DNA from: Burkholderia cenocepacia
GTDB lineage: Bacteria > Pseudomonadota > Gammaproteobacteria > Burkholderiales > Burkholderiaceae
Direction: 5' to 3'
Assembly: GCF_900446215.1 (NCBI RefSeq)
Contig: NZ_UAQZ01000017.1
Location: forward strand, 248,001-312,000
DNA: 64,000 bases
How positions within the stretch are numbered: the stretch's first letter is position 1; each line of letters starts with the position of its first letter. The position numbers and the translations under genes are program-made. Below are positions 1 through 7,231 of the stretch, piece after piece. The notes under the pieces are model-generated. The model had not been told where the DNA came from. It did not search any database and saw nothing but the letters and a program-made list of their open reading frames with translations.

Positions 1-276
1 ACCGAGGGCAAACTGCTCCGGCATGGCGTACAGATCATCCCGCTCTGCTTGGGCCTGTATGCCGCCGACAGCCTGTGGGACGCGTATCGCAACGGCGGCA
101 TCCTGGAATGCCACCAGGCTCGCATGCATCCGATAAGCTGCTGGTGGATCACGCCGGACATGGGCGAACACTTCCAGCGATTGCTCGCCAGCCACTGGCA
201 CGTGCTCGGGCTCAGCGTTCTGCTGAGCCTGTTGCTCGCTTACGTCTTGGCGCCGGCCCGCCACCCGCGCCAATGA
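1..276 (+). CDS. C-terminal part of an unidentified protein with one membrane helix
   Basis: The reading frame is open from base 1 to a TGA at 274-276, giving about 91 residues with no start in the window, so this is the 3' end of a longer gene. The tail holds one hydrophobic segment (HVLGLSVLLSLLLAYVLAP) just before a short basic end, which looks like a C-terminal transmembrane helix. The part before it contains several Cys, Trp and His residues. I do not recognise the family. A TTG at 49 could open a shorter frame but has no supporting ribosome binding site. Confidence 0.5.
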   Translation, partial: TEGKLLRHGVQIIPLCLGLYAADSLWDAYRNGGILECHQARMHPISCWWITPDMGEHFQRLLASHWHVLGLSVLLSLLLAYVLAPARHPRQ

Positions 277-419
277 CGCCCCGGCCCGGCCATACCGCGC
301 GCAAGCCGCCAGCGGCAGACCGAACGGGCCAGCAGCACCGCGGTTCAGCACCTAGAATGACAGCAGCGCCGCATTCCCGACGCGCACCGGTTGCCTCATT
401 CTCTCGATGGCCTGCGACC

Positions 420-1118
420 ATGAACATCCGCCACGAACGCTTCACCCGCCCCGCGCTGGGCGTCTTGTGCGTTGCAGCGCTCGCCGCCCTCCAGGCCTGC
501 AACGGCGATGCCTGCTTCGGTGTCGACGTATGCTTCAACGACAACACGCAGACCGTCGCGCTATCAGGCACGGCCGCGACGGGCGACGCGCTCGCGAGCG
601 CGCAGGTCACGGTCAATTGCGCGGTCGGCTCGGCAACGACGCTGACGGACGGCGGCGGCAACTACCGTGTGACGCTCGACGCCGCGCTGCCATGCGTCAT
701 CACCGTGGCGTCGGGCGGCGCGAGCCTGCATTCGCTCGCCTATGCGGGCGGCACCTTCAACACGACGCCCGAGACCGAGCTGATGCTGGTCTATCTCGCG
801 GCGCAACTCGGGACGAACACGGCCGGGCTGATCGGCAATTTCCAGGGCAGCCTGCGCTACCAGCGGGCCATGAACAGCCCGGACACCGTGCAGGCCGCGC
901 AATCGGCCGTCGTGACGAACCTGCAGCAGCGCTATGCGGTCTCGCTCGCCGCGCCGGCGTTCCTGACCACCTCGTTCGTGGTCGGGCAACCGGGCGTCGA
1001 CGGCGATCTCGTTGCGCTGGCGAAGGCTGGCGCGATCGATCCGAACGGACTGCCGGATCCGGTTGCCGTGTCGCTGTTGCAGCAGGCCGGGGCCGCGCAT
1101 CCGCTGCAAGGAATGTGA
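420..1118 (+). CDS. predicted lipoprotein of unknown function
   Basis: A 232-residue protein begins with a basic n-region and a hydrophobic stretch ending in a lipobox (LQAC, Cys near residue 26), so it should be a lipid-anchored envelope protein. The mature part begins with a short Cys-containing segment, then a beta-rich region with Gly/Asp turns (TDGGGNYRVTLD) that resembles carboxypeptidase-regulatory or Ig-like folds, followed by a helical C-terminal half. I chose the ATG at 420 because it directly precedes the signal peptide; longer upstream extensions of the frame lack signal character. No functional family is recognised. Confidence 0.7.
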   Translation: MNIRHERFTRPALGVLCVAALAALQACNGDACFGVDVCFNDNTQTVALSGTAATGDALASAQVTVNCAVGSATTLTDGGGNYRVTLDAALPCVITVASGGASLHSLAYAGGTFNTTPETELMLVYLAAQLGTNTAGLIGNFQGSLRYQRAMNSPDTVQAAQSAVVTNLQQRYAVSLAAPAFLTTSFVVGQPGVDGDLVALAKAGAIDPNGLPDPVAVSLLQQAGAAHPLQGM

Positions 1119-1376
1119 CCGGGACGGGAATCGACCGTCAGGTGCCGGCTTCGCGCGCGTCGTCGGCCAGCAATGCCCAAACGCTCGTGGTCGCGCCATT
1201 CGCCGCCGATGCGCAGACAGCGCGGCGAACATCCCGCTTGCCTGAACCCGAGCCGTCGAACCAGCGCGATCGACGCACGCTTGCCGGATGGTTCGCGGCG
1301 ATCACGTCAGCGGCGTCGGACCGGGCGACGCGATTCAGCAGGATCCGGCTCGTGGGCCGCGGTCACCACCCGGCGC
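1119..1376. other. intergenic gap between convergent genes
   Basis: 258 bases between the lipoprotein gene and the convergent MFS gene. The overlapping frames here have arginine-rich out-of-frame composition. I see no convincing gene, repeat or terminator with a T-run. Confidence 0.4.
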
Positions 1377-2624
1377 TTACGCCGCCTCCCCGCTCCCGCA
1401 CACCACCGGCGCCGCCTGCTGCTGCGACAGATACCGCAGCAGCTTCGTCACCATCCACACGACGATGAACGACAACGCGACGAAAAACACCGCCAGCGGC
1501 GTCAGCACGTGAATCGACACGAAACCGGCCAGCCCCATCATCGCGGACGACACGAGCAGCAGCGCACAGCCGAGAATCGCGCTCGTCAGGCCGGCGATAT
1601 GCGGAAACAGCGAATTGCCCTTGGCCATCAGCGTCGGATACATCGCACCGGCGCAGAAACCCATCACGAGCACCGGCGTCGCGAGCGTCCACACGCGCAG
1701 GCCGACGGTCAGCGCCAGCACCAGCATCGCGACCGACGCGCCCGCCATCACGCGCGCGCCGATCCGCAGCCGTTGCTCGGCGCTCGGCAGCCCGCGCCCG
1801 TGAATCCGGTTCGACAAACCGCCGAGGAAATACATGAGGCCGATGCCGAGCGCGAGATAACCGAAGAAGGTCGGCGGCTTGTGCAGCGTGGTCTGGACCA
1901 TGAACGGCCCGACGATGTTGAACACCAGCAGGATGCTGTAGCACAGCCCCTGGGCGAGGAAGCAGCTCTGGAACACCGGGCTGGCCAGCACCTTGCCCGC
2001 GTTCGCCATCAGCGTGCGCGGCTCGAGATGCACCGGCTTCGGCAAGGTCTCGCGGTAGCGCCACAGCAGCGCCCACATCGCCAGCGAGTAGACCAGCAGG
2101 AACACGAGGCACGCACGCCAGCCGAACCATTCCTGCAGGTGCGCGCCGATCACCGGCGCGATGATCGGCGCCAGCCCCCATGCGATCGACATGTACGTGA
2201 ACGCGTGCATCAGCGCCTGGCCGGAAAACGAATCGGTGATGATCGCCTTCGCCAGCAGGTTGGTCGTCGCGATCCCGAAGCCCTGCAGGCAGCGTGCGAG
2301 CACGAACGTCTCCAGGTTCGGCGCGCCGAGGGACAGCAGGCAGCCGATCGTGTAGATCACGAGCCCGAACGCGAGCACGCGCTTGCGGCCGTAGGCGTCG
2401 GCGATCGGCCCGAAGATCAGCTGGCCGAGCGCGTAGGCCGCCATGTAACCGGACACGCTCGACTGGATCGCCTGCGGCGTGGTCGCGAACGAACGTGCCA
2501 TGTCGGGCAGCGCGGGCACGTAGATGTCGATCGCGAGTTGGCCGGCGGACGCGAACAGGCAGATCAGGAACAGCAGGAAGCGCGGCGAATTCGACTCGCG
2601 CGCGGGAGTGAGCGTGGCGTTCAT
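1377..2624 (-). CDS. Bcr/CflA-family MFS drug efflux transporter
   Basis: A 415-residue inner-membrane protein with about twelve hydrophobic segments, the usual size for the DHA1 Bcr/CflA group of proton-driven drug exporters. The first helix carries the AIDIYVPALPDM motif typical of this group, and the loop between helices 2 and 3 has the MFS signature GPIADAYGRKRVLAFG. The start was set at MNATLTPARESN (2624) because upstream residues in the same frame are polar and look untranslated. The gene stands alone and converges on the lipoprotein gene to its left. Family knowledge suggests export of drugs such as bicyclomycin or chloramphenicol; the substrate cannot be read from sequence. Confidence 0.85.
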   Translation of the reverse strand: MNATLTPARESNSPRFLLFLICLFASAGQLAIDIYVPALPDMARSFATTPQAIQSSVSGYMAAYALGQLIFGPIADAYGRKRVLAFGLVIYTIGCLLSLGAPNLETFVLARCLQGFGIATTNLLAKAIITDSFSGQALMHAFTYMSIAWGLAPIIAPVIGAHLQEWFGWRACLVFLLVYSLAMWALLWRYRETLPKPVHLEPRTLMANAGKVLASPVFQSCFLAQGLCYSILLVFNIVGPFMVQTTLHKPPTFFGYLALGIGLMYFLGGLSNRIHGRGLPSAEQRLRIGARVMAGASVAMLVLALTVGLRVWTLATPVLVMGFCAGAMYPTLMAKGNSLFPHIAGLTSAILGCALLLVSSAMMGLAGFVSIHVLTPLAVFFVALSFIVVWMVTKLLRYLSQQQAAPVVCGSGEAA

Positions 2625-2910
2625 GACGACTGGGAAGGAGGTCGGACAGCAGTGCCGCACCGTCAATGTTCGAATCTCGAACATGCGTGCGGTCGTGGCG
2701 AATTCCGTATTGTGCCTGTTGTTGCATCCGGCGACAGGATTTCCCTGGCGCGGGCGAGGTTGAATGGCCGGTCCCGACATGCGCCGATCGGGCCGCCGGC
2801 GGCGGTTTTAATGTTGATTTAAGCCGGCGGCGGCATTGTCTCGGGTGGCTCACTCCGTGAGCCGCACGTCATTGTTGATTCGATCAGTCTCGTTTGATGG
2901 AGATACGAAG

Positions 2911-3456
2911 ATGCGATTCCGTTCGTATATGGCGGCGGGCGCGCTGGCGCTGGTGCCCGTGTTCGCGCTGGCCGGGCAGCCCGGCGCGGCGGCCGCCGCC
3001 CAACCGATGTTCGTCAATGTCAACGGGCAGGCCGTGCCCGTGAAAGCCGAGACGCGTGTCGTCCAGACGGCCGTCGGCCCGATGAAGGTCAGCACGTGGA
3101 GCTGGCACAGCCCGCAAGGCGGTGCGAGCTTCGAGATGCAGACGTCGTCGTCGGGCGGCATGCCGCCCGCGGCAGCGTTGCGGCAAATGCAGGCCGTGCA
3201 GTACCGGATGCAGGCGGCGCAGGCGCAGATGGTCGCGATGCAGCAGCAGATGATGGCGCTCCAGCACATCGCGCTCGCCAACGCGTTCGCGATGCCGATG
3301 CCGCAGCCCGTCGGGTTCGCGATGGCGCCGTGGGCCATGCCGGAACCGGTCGTCGTGATCGTGCCGGTGCAACCTTCGGCGCGTTCGATGGCGCCCGCTC
3401 CCGCCCCGGCGGCGCCGGCACGGCCGGCCGCACGCGGGCCTGAAATCAAGGCCTGA
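2911..3456 (+). CDS. secreted Met/Gln- and Pro/Ala-rich protein of unknown function
   Basis: A 181-residue protein with a clear signal peptide (cleavage likely after ALA near residue 22). The middle (about residues 90-125) is a Met/Gln/Ala-rich helix with repeated MQA/MQQQM patterns that could form an amphipathic or coiled-coil segment. The tail is Pro/Ala rich. A GGAG box sits about 10 bases before the ATG at 2911, and a strong terminator follows at 3496-3523, so the gene looks like a monocistronic unit. No domain is recognised; a periplasmic or surface location is inferred. Confidence 0.65.
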   Translation: MRFRSYMAAGALALVPVFALAGQPGAAAAAQPMFVNVNGQAVPVKAETRVVQTAVGPMKVSTWSWHSPQGGASFEMQTSSSGGMPPAAALRQMQAVQYRMQAAQAQMVAMQQQMMALQHIALANAFAMPMPQPVGFAMAPWAMPEPVVVIVPVQPSARSMAPAPAPAAPARPAARGPEIKA

Positions 3457-3495
3457 CGCGCGCGTCCGGCGCACGAGCGACCGGGCCGCAAAGCG

Positions 3496-3523
3496 AAACC
3501 GCCGGCACGTGCCGGCGGTTTTT
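3496..3523 (+). terminator. rho-independent terminator
   Basis: A perfect 10-bp GC-rich stem (CCGCCGGCAC / GTGCCGGCGG, 3499-3518) is followed by five T. It is placed 40 bases downstream of the secreted protein gene on the same strand; the opposing A-run suggests it may also work for the convergent gltI-like gene. Confidence 0.85.
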
Positions 3524-3556
3524 CATGGGTGGCGCGACATCGCCACGACGCGGTGC

Positions 3557-4453
3557 TCAGTACTGCGCCTGATCCGTCGGATTCTTGAACAGCTGCTTCA
3601 TCTCCGCCGACAGCGGATAGTTCAGGCTCACGCCCTTCGGCGGAATCGGCTGCGTGAACCACTGGTCGTACAGCTTCTCGGCCGCGCCCGAGGTCTGCAT
3701 CTTCGCGATCACGCCGTCGACGACGCGCTTGAACGGCGGATCGTCCCTGCGCATCATGCACGCGTAGTTTTCATGAACGAGCGGCGTACCGGTGACCGTG
3801 TACGCGCCCGGGTTGCGATCCTTCGCGATCTCGCCGTACAGCAGCGGCTCGTCCATCACGAACGCCACCGCGCGCCCGGTCGTGACGTTCATGAACGCTT
3901 CGGCATGATCCTTCGCGCTGATGATCGTCATGTTCATCGCCTTCTCTTCGTTGAGCTTGCGCAGCAGGCGCTCGTCCGACGTACCGGCCGTCGTCGCGAC
4001 CGTCTTGCCGGCCAGGTCCGCGAAGTCCTTCACGCCCGAATCCTTGCGCGTGCTGAAGCGGATGCCGTACAAAAAGATGCTGTTCGAGAACGCGGCCTGC
4101 TTTTGCCGTTCGAGCGTATTCGTCGTCGAACCGCATTCGAAGTCGATCGTCCCGTTCTGCAGCAGCGGAATCCGGTTCTGCGACGTAATCGGGATTTCCT
4201 TCACCGCGAGGTTCGGCAGGTTCAACTCCGTCTTCAACTGGTCGATGATGCGCGACGCGATGTCCCGCGAATAGCCGATGTTCTTCTGCTGGTTGTCCGA
4301 ATACGAAAACGGCACCGACGACTCGCGAATGCCCAGCGACACGACGCCCGTGTCCTTGATCTTCTTCAGCGTACCGGTAAGAGCCTGCGCGTGCGCGGTG
4401 CCGGCCAGCGCACAAGCCAGCGCGACGGCAAGCCAACGGAAACGACGATCCAT
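3557..4453 (-). CDS. amino-acid ABC transporter periplasmic binding protein, GltI-like
   Basis: A 298-residue solute-binding protein of the SBP family 3, matching the length of E. coli GltI (glutamate/aspartate binding, about 302 residues). It has a signal peptide (MDRRFRWLAVALACALAGTA, cleaved after AHA), then the family pattern GVVSLGIRESSVPFSYSD, the lobe motif GTIDFECGSTTNT and GKTVATTAGTSDERLL. No permease or ATPase gene accompanies it here, so it is an orphan binding protein that may share a transporter encoded elsewhere. Dicarboxylic amino acid binding is an inference from similarity to GltI. Confidence 0.85.
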   Translation of the reverse strand: MDRRFRWLAVALACALAGTAHAQALTGTLKKIKDTGVVSLGIRESSVPFSYSDNQQKNIGYSRDIASRIIDQLKTELNLPNLAVKEIPITSQNRIPLLQNGTIDFECGSTTNTLERQKQAAFSNSIFLYGIRFSTRKDSGVKDFADLAGKTVATTAGTSDERLLRKLNEEKAMNMTIISAKDHAEAFMNVTTGRAVAFVMDEPLLYGEIAKDRNPGAYTVTGTPLVHENYACMMRRDDPPFKRVVDGVIAKMQTSGAAEKLYDQWFTQPIPPKGVSLNYPLSAEMKQLFKNPTDQAQY

Positions 4454-4862
4454 GCTTGTCTCCTGACGAAACGTTGATCGAGTCGCGATCGTACGCCCGA
4501 CAATATTCGCGTCATATCAGGGGAAGCGTAAACCACCTTCCGCCACGGCCGGATCCTGAAAGACGTTTTCCGTGCCGCGCAAACCCGCTCGCCCGCGCCT
4601 CCTGCCCGACCGGTCCGCGCACCGGCTCTGTGCCGGTCGTTCCAAACGCGCGTTCATGCTGCGACGCACCAACGTAATCGTTTGCGGCACCGCCTGTTTT
4701 TCTCGCGAAACGCACTCAAGAAGCCGCCGCGCACGCCGTTACCCAGTGCATGGCGCGTCGCAGCAACCTGCTGCAACCGTCAGACAAAAACGACAAGGTC
4801 CGGCTCGCCCGGACCAGCGCCACCGCCGGCACGACGGTTATCTACGAGGATCGACTTTCAAC
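4454..4862. other. 409-base region upstream of two divergent genes, no gene seen
   Basis: The gap lies between the divergent GltI-like gene and the subtilase gene and so must hold both promoters. The small overlapping frames in it have shadow composition (Arg/Ala/Pro rich). I found no perfect palindrome or riboswitch-like element. Confidence 0.35.
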
Positions 4863-6518
4863 ATGAGAGCCAAACGTTTCAATTTCGCGCTGGCGCGCCT
4901 CGCACATGCGCGCATGCTCGCCGGCATGCTGTCCGCCGCCGCCCTGCTGCCCCTCGCCGGTTGCGGCGGAGGCGGCGGCGACGGCAGCAACCCGTCTTCG
5001 TCCAACGCGTCACCCGCACCGGCGCCCGCGCCCGCGCCGGCGCCCACGCCCGCGCCGACCACCCCGCCCGCGTCGTCCGGCACCAATGCGTGCACGTCGC
5101 AGCAGGCCGCCGTGCAGATGGCCGCGCAGACCGCACCGGTCGAGCCGCCGGTCGATCACCTCATCGTCAAGCTGAAGACGCTGACGGCCCCCCGAGCGAT
5201 GGCGGCCGTCGACAACGGTGCGCGACTCGACGCGGTGATCCAGCGCGCGATGACGCGCTGGACGGCGCCGGTGACCGGCAGCGCCCGCGCGTACGCGAGC
5301 ACGGTCGCGCAAACGCCGGTGAACGTGCAGGTCGAACGCACCATCTCGAACGGCGCGGCCGTGCTGTCGCTCGGCCAGCGCATGGCCGCCACCGATGCCA
5401 CCGCGCTCGCGCAGGCGTTCGCGGCCGACAGCGATGTCGACTACGCGGAACCCGATCACCCGATGCAGATCCGCGACACGCCGAGCGACCCGCTCTACAA
5501 CCAGCAGTGGTATCTGTCCGACCCGACCGCCGGCATCGACCTGCCGCCCGCGTGGAACGTGACCAAGGGTTCGCCGACCGTCGTCACGGCCGTGCTCGAC
5601 ACCGGCTATCGGCCGCACGGCGACCTCGTCGGCAACCTGCTGTCCGGCTACAGCTTCATCAGCAACGTCAACACCAGCAACAACGGCTTGACGCGCGGCC
5701 CGGACGCGACCGATCCGGGCGACTGGGTCACGCAGCAGGAACTCGACAACGCCAACGGCCCGTTCTATCACTGCGCGAGCCAGCCGAGCGACAGCAGCTG
5801 GCACGGCACGCGCGTGATGGGCGTGATCGGCGCGACCGCCAACAACGGCACCGGTATCGCCGGCGTATCGTGGCTCGGCCAGATCCTGCCGGTGCGCGTA
5901 CTCGGCAAGTGCGGCGGCGTGACGAGCGACATCGCCGACGGCATGCGTTGGGCAGCCGGCATGCCGGTGGCCGGTGTACCGACGAACCCGCGGCCGGCGA
6001 AGATCATCAACCTGAGCCTCGGTGGAGTCGGCGCGTGCAGCACGACGTTCCAGCAGGCGATCGACGACGTGACCGCGAAAGGCGTGACCGTGGTCGTCGC
6101 GGCCGGCAACGACGGCCTGTCGACCGGGCTCGACCAGCCCGCCAACTGCCGCGGCGTGATCACCGTCGGCGCGACCGATGCGACGGGCCGCCGCGCATCG
6201 TTCAGCAACTTCGGCGCCGACGTCGCGCTGAGCGCACCGGGCGTCAACATCCTGTCGACGTCGAACACCGGCACGACGACGCCGGGCTCGGACACCTACG
6301 GCCTCGCGAACGGCACCAGTCTCGCGACGCCGCAGGTGACGGGGGTCGCCGCGCTGATGCTGTCGGTGAACGGCAACCTCACGCCCGCGCAGATCCTGCA
6401 GAAGCTGCAAGGCGGCACGCGCGCGGCGAAGCTCGCGGCCGGCACGTCGTGCACCGCGCTGCCGGCCGGCTCGGGCATCCTCGATGCGGGCGCCGCCGTC
6501 GCGACCGCGAACCAGTAA
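4863..6518 (+). CDS. subtilisin-family (S8) serine protease, lipoprotein
   Basis: 551 residues. A lipoprotein signal (LLPLAGC, then five Gly) is followed by a Ser/Asn linker and a Pro-Ala repeat tract (about residues 55-75), then an inhibitor-like prodomain and a peptidase S8 domain. All three catalytic residues are visible: Asp246 (VLDTGYRPHGD), His314 (SSWHGTRVMG) and Ser486 (NGTSLATP). The S8 domain reaches the C-terminus without an autotransporter barrel. The lipobox plus Pro-Ala spacer suggests an enzyme tethered to the envelope, perhaps released after processing. The ATG at 4863 is chosen because it precedes the signal peptide. It resembles the extracellular S8A proteases common in Burkholderia and Xanthomonas. 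Confidence 0.9.
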   Translation: MRAKRFNFALARLAHARMLAGMLSAAALLPLAGCGGGGGDGSNPSSSNASPAPAPAPAPAPTPAPTTPPASSGTNACTSQQAAVQMAAQTAPVEPPVDHLIVKLKTLTAPRAMAAVDNGARLDAVIQRAMTRWTAPVTGSARAYASTVAQTPVNVQVERTISNGAAVLSLGQRMAATDATALAQAFAADSDVDYAEPDHPMQIRDTPSDPLYNQQWYLSDPTAGIDLPPAWNVTKGSPTVVTAVLDTGYRPHGDLVGNLLSGYSFISNVNTSNNGLTRGPDATDPGDWVTQQELDNANGPFYHCASQPSDSSWHGTRVMGVIGATANNGTGIAGVSWLGQILPVRVLGKCGGVTSDIADGMRWAAGMPVAGVPTNPRPAKIINLSLGGVGACSTTFQQAIDDVTAKGVTVVVAAGNDGLSTGLDQPANCRGVITVGATDATGRRASFSNFGADVALSAPGVNILSTSNTGTTTPGSDTYGLANGTSLATPQVTGVAALMLSVNGNLTPAQILQKLQGGTRAAKLAAGTSCTALPAGSGILDAGAAVATANQ

Positions 6519-6653
6519 CCGGCACCGCGTTCGACGCAGCCGCGCGCATGCCGACAAGGTGTGCGCGCGGCTGTTTCGTTGCAGGCTGTCCGGCGCGCCC
6601 GCGAACGCACACCGGCGCGATCGAGCATCTCGAAATAACGCCTGACAAAAGGG

Positions 6654-6683
6654 TTGACGCTTCGCACAGCGAGCCATTACCAT
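6654..6683 (+). promoter_or_regulatory. candidate sigma-70 promoter of the mgtA leader transcript
   Basis: TTGACG (6654-6659) is separated by 18 bases from TACCAT (6678-6683). It precedes the leader ORF by about 30 bases and mgtA by about 550 bases. The match is moderate and the assignment is inferred. Confidence 0.4.
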
Positions 6684-6712
6684 CGCCCCCGTCTAGTTAC
6701 ATGGAGTGTTCT

Positions 6713-6766
6713 GTGAACACCGATGCGAGTTGTAGTTGGTCCCTGGCCAACTTGACTGCTGCCTGA
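6713..6766 (+). CDS. candidate leader peptide of mgtA, 17 residues
   Basis: A short frame (GTG start at 6713) encodes VNTDASCSWSLANLTAA and stops with TGA at 6764-6766. GGAG at 6703-6706 sits 6 bases before the GTG, a good ribosome binding site; an in-frame ATG at 6701 would add four residues but has no such site. A strong hairpin follows 27 bases after the stop. The order short ORF, hairpin, Mg2+ ATPase gene parallels enterobacterial mgtA, whose leader ORF mgtL controls transcription into the gene. The sequence differs from MgtL (no proline run), so the comparison is of architecture only. Confidence 0.45.
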   Translation: MNTDASCSWSLANLTAA

Positions 6767-6792
6767 GGAAAACGCGCAGAGCCTCGTCTTCT

Positions 6793-6819
6793 GCCGCATC
6801 CCGGGAAGCAGGATGCGGC
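6793..6819 (+). promoter_or_regulatory. stem-loop in the mgtA leader
   Basis: Perfect 9-bp arms GCCGCATCC (6793-6801) and GGATGCGGC (6811-6819) enclose a 9-base loop. No T-run follows, so it is not a simple intrinsic terminator. Its position right after the leader ORF suggests an attenuation or Rho-access element. Confidence 0.5.
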
Positions 6820-7025
6820 GCCCTTCCGGCCTGACCACGGGCCAGATCTCCCGCCGAATTTTTCGATGTTGTCGAATGCACGCGGCGCGCCGTCGCGCGC
6901 GTGCGTTCGTGTTGCGCGCGGCGCCAGCCGCGTGCGCTCTCCGTTCGCGTGCCGTCCGGCCGCGCGCCTCGTTGCGCGCGCCGCCGATCGCCCGTGCCGA
7001 CTATCCGCAACCGACAGGAGTGCAG

Positions 7026-7184
7026 ATGAACTCAGACGACAGTAGTCGATTACCGCTCGCCGGTGCGACGCTGCGCATCGACACGCCGTCCGCATCATGC
7101 GCGCCGGCGAGCGTTCCCGCCTTTACCGACCCACAGCCGATCGCGCCTGACGCGACGCGGCGGGGAGCGCTCGTGCGTCGATAA
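7026..7184 (+). CDS. small ORF of 52 residues directly upstream of mgtA
   Basis: An AGGAG box at 7016-7020 lies 5 bases before the ATG at 7026, which is a strong translation signal. The frame ends at 7184, 47 bases before the mgtA start. The product (beginning MNSDDSSRLPLAGATLRID) has no membrane segment or known domain and ends Arg-rich. It could be a second leader ORF coupled to mgtA or a small protein acting on the ATPase. Nothing in the sequence assigns a function. Confidence 0.4.
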   Translation: MNSDDSSRLPLAGATLRIDTPSASCAPASVPAFTDPQPIAPDATRRGALVRR

Positions 7185-7231
7185 CGTCACGGTCGCTCCC
7201 CGCCCGCCGCCTCGTGCGCAAGGAGCGACTC

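Noticed and set aside
2792-2831. GC-rich inverted repeat GCCGCCGGC / GCCGGCGGC
   Set aside because: Short self-complementary GCC/GGC runs are common in this base composition, and there is no position relative to a gene end that supports a terminator.
5010-5085. Tandem repeat in the Pro-Ala tract of the subtilase gene
   Set aside because: It is a low-complexity linker within the coding sequence, not a separate repeat element.
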